A stretch of 64,000 nucleotides of DNA from Idiomarina seosinensis_A (GTDB lineage: Bacteria; Pseudomonadota; Gammaproteobacteria; Enterobacterales; Alteromonadaceae), in the NCBI RefSeq assembly GCF_044797955.1, contig NZ_CP085211.1, positions 2,426,684-2,490,683 of the forward strand, given 5' to 3'. Each line of letters begins with the position of its first letter. The stretch's first letter is position 1. Made by a program: the position numbers and the translations under genes. The notes beneath the pieces were generated by a model. The model was not told the origin of the DNA and ran no database searches. It saw only the letters and a program-made list of their open reading frames with translations. Below, piece by piece: positions 54,108 through 64,000 of the stretch.

Positions 54108-55264
54108 AGTGGTTGATCGTTGTTCTCGCATTGATGGTGGCCGGAGCGATCCTCGGGCCGATCTCCTCCGGTAACGCCGGTTACGTATTAATTCAATTTG
54201 CCGGCTGGTCATTTGAAACATCGGTAATTGCTCTTGCCATCATAACCGTTATTGCGGTGGTCGCCGTTAGTCTTATTGTCGCGACAATAAATGCGCTGTT
54301 ACGACGGACGCGTAAAAGTGGCAAGTGGCTCGCACAAAGACGCGAGCAAAGGGCCAAACAATTAGTTAAGACAGCACAACTAGAGCTATTGCAGCACAAC
54401 TATATGGACGCACTGCAATGTTTTGAAAAAGCTTATAAGAAGCATTCCAGCGCTGGTATTGCTGCTCAGGCAAGTTACTCAGCACAGCAATGCAATGAGT
54501 ATGGTAAGGCGGAGTTCTGGCGCGATAAAGCCGGAGCCGACTACTTAAAAACCAACTGGATTTTAAAGGCCAAGCGTATCGAAAGCCTTAAGAGCTCTGA
54601 TACCAGTGAGGCTGCCCGGGAAATGCAGGAACTGCTGCAGCGCGACCCTAAGGATCCCTATATTTGGCAGCTGGCAACCGAGGTTTATATTAAGTCAGAG
54701 CGCTGGCAGCAGCTCACCGATATTATGCCATCCATCGAGCGTTATGCAGGCTTTGATGACAAGCGACTAGCGGAGCTAAAACATCAGGTTATGTATCAGC
54801 GTTTTCTCGAAGAAGGACGAAAAAGCGACGATGCGCTTTTCCAGCAGTGGCGCTCTTTAAGCAAGTCCGAACGCAATACTGACTGGATCCGCTTAAGTTA
54901 TGCCGATGCGCTTAGACATTTTGGTAAAAAAGAGGCCTGCGCTAAAATTATCTATAAAGGTTTAAAGCGTGGTGATTTGAGCATCGAGCAGGCCAACAGC
55001 CGAGGCTTGTTATTCGCCAATTATGCGAAATTAGTCGAGCACGTGCAGGACACATTAAAGCGCAATCCTGACCATAAAGGGTACCTTAGGGCTCTTGCGT
55101 TACTGGCATTTGACAATAAAGATTATTCTTTAGCTCAACGCGCTATGAGTAAATTAATCGATAACTCAGATAGCACCGAAGATTGGGTATTGATGGGCGA
55201 TATTTACAATGCCCTGGGAGACAGCCAGCTGGCTGCCAACGCTTATCAAAAAGCGTTGGCATAG
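54104..55264 (+). CDS. hemY: HemY-family TPR membrane protein
   Basis: The 386-residue protein has two N-terminal membrane helices (about 1-20 and 40-64), a basic stretch (RRTRKSGKWLAQRREQR), then tetratricopeptide-like repeats such as DALQCFEKAYKKHSSAGIAAQ and, at the end, MGDIYNALGDSQLAANAYQKALA. It is the last gene of the hem operon. HemY of gammaproteobacteria is not the protoporphyrinogen oxidase of the same name in Bacillus; its function is unclear. Confidence 0.92.
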   Translation: MKWLIVVLALMVAGAILGPISSGNAGYVLIQFAGWSFETSVIALAIITVIAVVAVSLIVATINALLRRTRKSGKWLAQRREQRAKQLVKTAQLELLQHNYMDALQCFEKAYKKHSSAGIAAQASYSAQQCNEYGKAEFWRDKAGADYLKTNWILKAKRIESLKSSDTSEAAREMQELLQRDPKDPYIWQLATEVYIKSERWQQLTDIMPSIERYAGFDDKRLAELKHQVMYQRFLEEGRKSDDALFQQWRSLSKSERNTDWIRLSYADALRHFGKKEACAKIIYKGLKRGDLSIEQANSRGLLFANYAKLVEHVQDTLKRNPDHKGYLRALALLAFDNKDYSLAQRAMSKLIDNSDSTEDWVLMGDIYNALGDSQLAANAYQKALA

Positions 55265-55272
55265 CTCGCGTT

Positions 55273-55854
55273 CTACTGGCGAACCCCTTCGATGGAAAAG
55301 TACAAATAGACTTCTTCAGCTGCCGGTCCCAGGTTGTAGTTAATGTCGTAATCGGCCAGGGTTAAGTCGACTTCACCCTCAAAGCCACGACGGAAACCAC
55401 CCCAGGGATCTTCGCCCGCCCCAACATGCTCGACATCAATTGCAATCTCACGGGTCACGCCGTTGAGGGTAAAGTTACCGTACATGGTTCCCTCACCACT
55501 ACTATCTTCGTCCGGGACATAACGGGTGCTTTCAAAGCGCGCAGTGGGATATTCTTTTACGTTCAGGAAGTCCTCGCCGCGCAAGTGCTTATCACGCTCA
55601 GCGTGATTACTGTCTACACTCGCGGTGTCGATCGTGACATTTATAGAGGCGTTTTCGGGAGCATTTTCATCATAGTTGAAATTACCTTCAAACTCATTAA
55701 AACGGCCTAACAGCCAGCTATAGCCCAAATGATTAATTTTGAACTGGATAAACGCATGCTGACCCTCTATATCAATTTTGTACTCTTCGGCAGCACCTGT
55801 GGTGCTGAATATTGCGCTACTTGCCAGCGCCGCTGCTATTAGTGTCTTTTTCAT
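55273..55854 (-). CDS. yceI: YceI-family periplasmic protein
   Basis: The 193-residue protein has a signal peptide (cut near TGA-AEEY) and a lipocalin-like beta-barrel: YKIDIEGQHAFIQFKINHLGYSWLLGRF at the start and NVTIDTASVDSNHAERDKHLRG, both classical YceI sequences. Members bind polyisoprenoid lipids. It follows the cytochrome b561 gene, as yceJ-yceI do in E. coli. Confidence 0.92.
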   Translation of the reverse strand: MKKTLIAAALASSAIFSTTGAAEEYKIDIEGQHAFIQFKINHLGYSWLLGRFNEFEGNFNYDENAPENASINVTIDTASVDSNHAERDKHLRGEDFLNVKEYPTARFESTRYVPDEDSSGEGTMYGNFTLNGVTREIAIDVEHVGAGEDPWGGFRRGFEGEVDLTLADYDINYNLGPAAEEVYLYFSIEGVRQ

Positions 55855-55856
55855 AA

Positions 55857-56405
55857 TTAAATCCTCTTAGTTTTGCCAAACATCCGGACAAATGAACTGT
55901 CTTTATTAATGAAGTGATGCTTAAGTGCTGCCAGTGCGTGGCCGCCGGCCACTATCATCAGTGCCACTGCTGCGTACCAATGCACTTCGCCAGCGACATC
56001 GGCCTGGCCAGGTAAGTCGGTAATTAATGCCGGAACCGAAAACAAACCGAAAACACTAATTGAGCTACCGTCGGCAGTCGATATCAGAAAGCCACTGAGC
56101 ATTACTGTGAATAGCAATAAATAAAGTAATAGATGACTAATTTTTGCGCCCAGGCGTTCAAGTCGACTTCCGATCGGCTCCGGCTTGGTGTTCACAAGCA
56201 TCCACAGCACGCGTAACACACTAATGGCAAGTAAGGTAATACCAAAAGACTTATGCCACCAGGGGCCAAGTCGGTACCAGTCATCATAGTACGTCAGCGT
56301 GAGCATCCACCAGCCTAGTGCAAAAAGACCAATAACCATTAAGGCAGTCAACCAGTGAATAACGATGGCAATGGTGCCGTAGCGGGTTTCTGTATTTTTA
56401 AGCAT
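55857..56405 (-). CDS. cytochrome b561
   Basis: The 182-residue inner-membrane protein has four hydrophobic helices with the conserved heme-ligating His in TIAIVIHWLTALMVIGLF, GPWWHKSFGITLLAISVL, and HWYAAVALMIVAGGHALAALKHHF. It moves electrons to or from quinones. It corresponds to YceJ in the yceJ-yceI pair and stands 2 bp before yceI. Confidence 0.9.
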   Translation of the reverse strand: MLKNTETRYGTIAIVIHWLTALMVIGLFALGWWMLTLTYYDDWYRLGPWWHKSFGITLLAISVLRVLWMLVNTKPEPIGSRLERLGAKISHLLLYLLLFTVMLSGFLISTADGSSISVFGLFSVPALITDLPGQADVAGEVHWYAAVALMIVAGGHALAALKHHFINKDSSFVRMFGKTKRI

Positions 56406-56565
56406 TGTCTCTATTTATTTGCTCTTGAAATACACATGCTAGTCCAATTTTATGAAATAAAAACTGGTAAATATCGCGGATTTAATCCTAAAAAAACGAA
56501 AAGAATCTTGCAGAGTGGTGCTGGGCATTAAATACGTAGGTAACCGTCGGTTTAGCGACGGGCAT

Positions 56566-56594
56566 AAAAAAACCCCGACCATCTGGCCGGGGTT
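56566..56594 (-). terminator. rrn operon terminator
   Basis: Read on the minus strand, aaccccggcc-agat-ggtcggggtt forms a strong hairpin followed by a T-run (A-run on the plus strand at 56566-56572). It stands about 10 bp after 5S rRNA. Confidence 0.9.
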
Positions 56595-56604
56595 GTTTAT
56601 TTGA

Positions 56605-56723
56605 AGTCTGGCGGTGTCCTACTCTCACATGGGGAGACCCCACACTACCATCGGCGCTGGTATGTTTCACTACTGGGTTCGGAATGGAGCCAGGTGGTGC
56701 CATACCGCTATGGCCGCCAGACA
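56605..56723 (-). rRNA. rrf: 5S ribosomal RNA
   Basis: About 119 nt, minus strand, beginning tgtctggcggccatagcg and ending ccgccagact. The helix of the two ends and the inner loop ccgaacccagtagtgaaac are characteristic. Ends are estimated to within a few bases. Confidence 0.93.
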
Positions 56724-56847
56724 AAAACTGTCACAACATAAAAATCTGATTGTACATGCCACTCAATTTGTCGCGTCTTACGCAACCTATGTCTTTGCAG
56801 AGCGTTCAAACTTGTCTCAACAATTACAAACACCTTGGGTGTTGTAT

Positions 56848-59730
<2,883 letters not shown>

Positions 59731-59994
59731 ATACAACCCCAAAGTGTCTGCTTGCGCTTAACTTCAGTGCTGTAATGCAACTAAGATTGTTTGTTCTTTG
59801 CTGTACACAAGTTCGATACGCCTCTACCTTACACATAGGTTCAAATAGAGTGGCATTTCTTACTTTTTTACAATCAGCTTTTCATGTTGTTAAAGAGCGC
59901 GTAACACAAGGTTACCGGTAAATGTTTTCAATAAAACACTTAACGCTAACATCGTTTCCTGCGTCAGGACGCAGGATACGGTTAGAGAAGAATA
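59731..59994 (-). other. 23S/tRNA-Ala spacer with boxA and a palindrome
   Basis: This 264-bp spacer of the rrn transcript contains a boxA copy (gctctttaaca on the minus strand, 59887-59898) for antitermination before 23S. It also holds a 20-bp hairpin tcctgcgtc-ag-gacgcagga at 59957-59976 and the segment tagagaagaat at 59983-59993, whose complement lies upstream of tRNA-Ile (60487-60497). Confidence 0.75.
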
Positions 59995-60070
59995 TGGTGG
60001 AGCCAAGCGGGATCGAACCGCTGACCTCCTGCGTGCAAGGCAGGCGCTCTCCCAGCTGAGCTATGGCCCC
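59995..60070 (-). tRNA. tRNA-Ala (TGC)
   Basis: 76 nt on the minus strand with ggggcca at the 5' end, the D-loop agctcagctggga, anticodon loop cttgcac (TGC), T-loop ggttcgatc, and CCA encoded. The cloverleaf closes fully. Confidence 0.97.
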
Positions 60071-60085
60071 CTAGTGCTTGTCTAA

Positions 60086-60180
60086 AACACCGGCAGCTGC
60101 GTTGCGCGTTTCGTTCAATCGGTCACATACCATCGAGGTATGCTCCCTCACTCACTCAACGTGCGCCTTGCTGTCGGCGC
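60086..60180. repeat. 95-bp imperfect palindrome in the tRNA spacer
   Basis: The left arm (from accggcag at about 60089) and right arm (to ctgtcggc at about 60177) can pair imperfectly around cataccatcgaggtatg at 60126-60142. It is related in layout to the palindrome at 60283-60364 when read from the other strand (both have caaggcg, then gcatac-gtatg at the centre, then caacgcag). Possibly a MITE or REP-like element. Confidence 0.5.
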
Positions 60181-60282
60181 TTTAGCCTGCGCGTGCTGAC
60201 ATCGGGGAAACCCTCTTCTCAACATCGCGGCTAACCTAATAAGGGAATTTCAAGCGAGGGCAAGGCCATCTACTTGAAATGC

Positions 60283-60364
60283 TTTTGGCGTTCTGGCAAG
60301 GCGGAGGCAAGGAAGCATACACCAGTATGCGACGAAGCCGACAACGCAGTCCAGAGCGTCAAAA
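60283..60364. repeat. 82-bp imperfect palindrome abutting tRNA-Ile
   Basis: The arms ttttggcgttctgg (60283-60296) and ccagagcgtcaaaa (60351-60364) pair with two mismatches, with gcatac-accagtatgc at the centre. It ends exactly where the tRNA-Ile sequence begins, so its stem may guide processing of the tRNA. A second small hairpin (atttcaag at 60247-60254 with cttgaaat at 60273-60280) lies beside it. Confidence 0.6.
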
Positions 60365-60441
<77 letters not shown>

Positions 60442-60549
60442 AGTAACCTTCAGGCATTACGTCGCGTCAGGACGCGACCTACCCGAATTCTTCTCTATTG
60501 CTATCAAGCCTGCAAACTGTGTGGACACTTACTGCCGTAAGCTGTTTTG
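60442..60549 (-). other. 16S/tRNA-Ile spacer with palindrome
   Basis: The spacer holds a perfect hairpin gtcgcgtc-ag-gacgcgac at 60461-60478, sharing gcgtcaggacgc with the one beyond tRNA-Ala. It also holds attcttctcta at 60487-60497, exactly complementary to 59983-59993. The pair could form a helix enclosing both tRNAs in the precursor. Confidence 0.6.
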
Positions 60550-62090
<1,541 letters not shown>

Positions 62091-62235
62091 AAAGTAGTTC
62101 AATCAACTCAATAAATTACGCGTTTTTGCTTAACTTCGTTACCGAAGTCTTGCTGAACACTCATTCAAAAGTTGCAATACAATTTTCGTTTGCTTACTTT
62201 CGCAAGTGCCCACACAGTTTGCTTGGCTTGATATA

Positions 62236-62248
62236 TTGTTAAAGAGCG
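62236..62248 (-). promoter_or_regulatory. boxA antitermination site of the rrn leader
   Basis: cgctctttaacaat on the minus strand in the 16S leader matches the boxA consensus TGCTCTTTAACA, bound by NusB-S10 for rRNA antitermination. Confidence 0.8.
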
Positions 62249-62279
62249 TTTCTCAGCAGCCTTGCTGCGAGAGGTGCGT

Positions 62280-62307
62280 ATTCTACACACCTGATGTTTT
62301 TCGTCAA
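62280..62307 (-). promoter_or_regulatory. rrn promoter P2
   Basis: ttgacg (62307-62302) and tagaat (62285-62280) with 16-bp spacing, followed by a G/C discriminator acgcac. It lies about 190 bp before 16S. Confidence 0.8.
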
Positions 62308-62382
62308 TACTTTTTTGTAAAAAGATTTTCAGTAAAACATCTGTTTTCGGCGGCTTCGTTGCCTGCCTTGAACGTGGAGCGC

Positions 62383-62410
62383 ATTTTAGAGATTTATGTC
62401 CCACCGTCAA
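62383..62410 (-). promoter_or_regulatory. rrn promoter P1
   Basis: ttgacg (62410-62405) and taaaat (62388-62383) with 16-bp spacing and a gcgc discriminator that fits stringent control. An A/T-rich stretch upstream (aaaaaaggtc) could be an UP element. Confidence 0.85.
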
Positions 62411-62582
62411 GACCTTTTTTGCAATTTTAAGTGGTTTTATTGCCGTTAGATTAAAGATGCAGCAGATCGCTGCTTTTCCACCCGAATTCCGCTTGCGTTA
62501 GGCTTTATTCCTCAGGTCTGTTATAAATAAGTTAAGCATAAAAGCACTTTTAACTAACGATAAAAACTTTGGGGAGCAGATA

Positions 62583-63131
62583 ATGGCGGACATCCGTAGC
62601 TTTCATGAGCAACACCCGGTAATAGGCGAACGCGTTTATCTGGATAACAGTTCAGTTATTGTCGGTGACGTTCGGATTGGCGATGATAGCAGTATCTGGC
62701 CAATGGTTGCAGCGCGGGGCGATGTAAACTCTATTACTATAGGTAGCAGAAGCAACATTCAGGACGGCTGCATTCTGCATGTGACGCGGCGCTCTTCTCA
62801 AAATCCTGAGGGCCACCCGTTGATTATTGGCGATAATGTAACCGTAGGACACCATTGTATGCTGCATGGCTGCAAGTTAGGTCATCGCATCTTAGTTGGC
62901 ATGTCTGCGGTGATAATGGACGATGTCATTGTCGAAGACGAGGTGATTATTGGGGCGGGTAGTTTAGTCCCTCCTGGTAAGCGGCTGGAAAAAGGCTATC
63001 TATATGTCGGCAGTCCGGTAGAAAAGAAACGCGCGTTAAACCAAAACGAGCGGGACTTCCTGAGCCAGTCGGCGCAAAATTATGTTGATTTAAAAAATGA
63101 TTACCTGATGGATGTTCACCCTATTTCCTGA
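62583..63131 (+). CDS. gamma-class carbonic anhydrase family protein (YrdA type)
   Basis: The 182-residue left-handed beta-helix protein shows hexapeptide repeats (DVRIGDDSSIWPMVAARGD, ITIGSRSNIQDGCILH, LIIGDNVTVGHHCMLHGC). The metal ligands are His in ILHVT, GHHCMLH. This is the YrdA subgroup of gamma carbonic anhydrases; enzymatic activity is not certain. The ATG follows ggggagc. It is divergent from the rrn operon and convergent with dnaE2. Confidence 0.9.
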   Translation: MADIRSFHEQHPVIGERVYLDNSSVIVGDVRIGDDSSIWPMVAARGDVNSITIGSRSNIQDGCILHVTRRSSQNPEGHPLIIGDNVTVGHHCMLHGCKLGHRILVGMSAVIMDDVIVEDEVIIGAGSLVPPGKRLEKGYLYVGSPVEKKRALNQNERDFLSQSAQNYVDLKNDYLMDVHPIS

Positions 63132-63143
63132 CATTAACCTTAG

Positions 63144-64000
63144 TTAATGAAAGCGTCGCTCATGTAGCCGGTCAACGGATAATAAATGCGTCTTGTCTGC
63201 AAGTCGGCCGGCAACCACATGAGTCACTCCCTGATGGCTTTCGATTACGCCTTTTACCCATAATAAGCGGCTGGATAAAAACGCTTTCTTAAATTGCCGC
63301 GCCGTATTGGCCCAAACAACAACATTGATATTGCCCGTTTCGTCTTCCAGAGTAATAAAGGTTACACCACTTTTAGTACCAGGCCGTTGCCGGCAAGTGA
63401 CCAGCCCAGCTACCTGAATCAGGCTTCCGGAGCGACGTGAACTGAGTTGGTCAGCCACAATACACGGAGATAACTCCGGATGTTCCCGGACTAAAGCCAT
63501 AGGGTGCCGCCTTAGGGTTAACCCCGTACTGGCATAGTCGTAGCGGACATTTTCCTGCTCGTTTGGCTGGTCAGGTGTCTGCTCATATTGTTCCTGTACG
63601 CCGCTGAACAATGGTAACTGCTGATCACTAATAACCAGTGCATCCCAACTCGCCTGATATCGATGGCCGGAAATACTTTTTAATGCATCAGCTTTAGCCA
63701 GGGCTTCAATATCCGACTCATATAAATGGGCTTGTCGTAAAGACTCTATGGCTGGGAACCCACTACCGCGACAAAGCAAAGCCGCCTTTACTCTTTCTTT
63801 TGCCAGGCCAGTGATTTGACGCAGCCCGATGCGAATAACGTCCCCCTGTTCCGCTAACCACTGATAGTCCCAGTCACTGGCATTGATATCCACGGGCAGA
63901 AAGCGTACCCCGTGCCGTTTGGCATCCTGAATGAGTTGCGAAGCCGAATAAAAACCCATAGGCAGGCTATTCAACAGACCAGTGTAAAAAGCACTTGGGT
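63144..64000 (-). CDS. dnaE2: error-prone DNA polymerase DnaE2/ImuC, C-terminal part
   Basis: The frame is open to the right edge (LLNSLPMGFYSASQLIQDA runs in from outside), so about 285 residues of a protein of normally over 1000 are seen. This includes the C-terminal part of the polymerase with HGVRFLPVDIN, IRIGLRQITGL, helix-hairpin-helix-like GFPAIESLRQA and the OB-fold end: AGLVTCRQRPGTKSGVTF and ETGNINVVVWAN. DnaE2 works with ImuA and ImuB in SOS mutagenesis. The gene's promoter is outside the window. Confidence 0.93.
   Translation of the reverse strand, partial: PSAFYTGLLNSLPMGFYSASQLIQDAKRHGVRFLPVDINASDWDYQWLAEQGDVIRIGLRQITGLAKERVKAALLCRGSGFPAIESLRQAHLYESDIEALAKADALKSISGHRYQASWDALVISDQQLPLFSGVQEQYEQTPDQPNEQENVRYDYASTGLTLRRHPMALVREHPELSPCIVADQLSSRRSGSLIQVAGLVTCRQRPGTKSGVTFITLEDETGNINVVVWANTARQFKKAFLSSRLLWVKGVIESHQGVTHVVAGRLADKTHLLSVDRLHERRFH

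Overview
The window reads as chromosomal DNA of a marine gammaproteobacterium of the Alteromonadales, most like Idiomarina or a close relative. This rests on gene order and protein character, not on a database search. Several core blocks have the order known from E. coli: lptM-lysA-dapF-DUF484-xerC-yigB-uvrD, recQ with yigI and rarD, hemC-hemD-hemX-hemY, recC-recB-recD, and an rrn operon with tRNA-Ile and tRNA-Ala in the spacer. Codon use is balanced in the core and visibly richer in A+T between about 7.0 and 23.2 kb.

Layout. Positions 1-6.5 kb hold the end of trmL, a periplasmic binding-type protein, a secreted cyanophycinase-like protein, pyrE-rph, smrA and yicC. From 6.56 to 23.27 kb lies an accessory island starting directly behind yicC. 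It contains a decayed tyrosine integrase, a Fic protein, a pile-up of nested insertion sequences (two complete IS21-family elements, a twice-interrupted IS110-family transposase, an IS3-family stump and a solo IS21-type end), and a three-gene operon. That operon resembles the phosphorothioation-dependent restriction genes dptF-dptG-dptH. No phosphorothioation genes (dndB-E/dptB-E) are visible, which makes this restriction-like module an orphan here and the most interesting element of the window. A start-less reading frame of unknown origin separates dptF from recD.

From 23.3 to 32.3 kb is the recCBD operon. From 32.3 to 40.6 kb come two glycosyltransferases, a GAF-GGDEF diguanylate cyclase, a DUF885 lipoprotein, a small zinc-ribbon protein, a threonine-aldolase-like enzyme, a small exported protein behind a good Fur box, and a GluR0-like ligand-gated potassium channel. 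From 40.3 to 47.3 kb are recQ, yigI, rarD, an OsmC-like protein, uvrD (with a LexA-like box) and yigB. From 47.3 to 56.4 kb are xerC, DUF484, dapF, lysA, lptM, the divergent hem operon, yceI and a cytochrome b561.

From 56.5 to 62.4 kb is a complete rrn operon on the minus strand (16S, tRNA-Ile, tRNA-Ala, 23S, 5S) with tandem promoters, boxA sites, a terminator and a spacer full of palindromes. The window closes with a gamma carbonic anhydrase and the 3' part of an error-prone polymerase gene (dnaE2/imuC).

How the parts fit: the core genes cover DNA repair and recombination (recBCD, recQ, uvrD, xerC, dnaE2), lysine/peptidoglycan precursor synthesis, tetrapyrrole synthesis and translation. The island adds putative anti-phage functions that have been eroded by insertion sequences.
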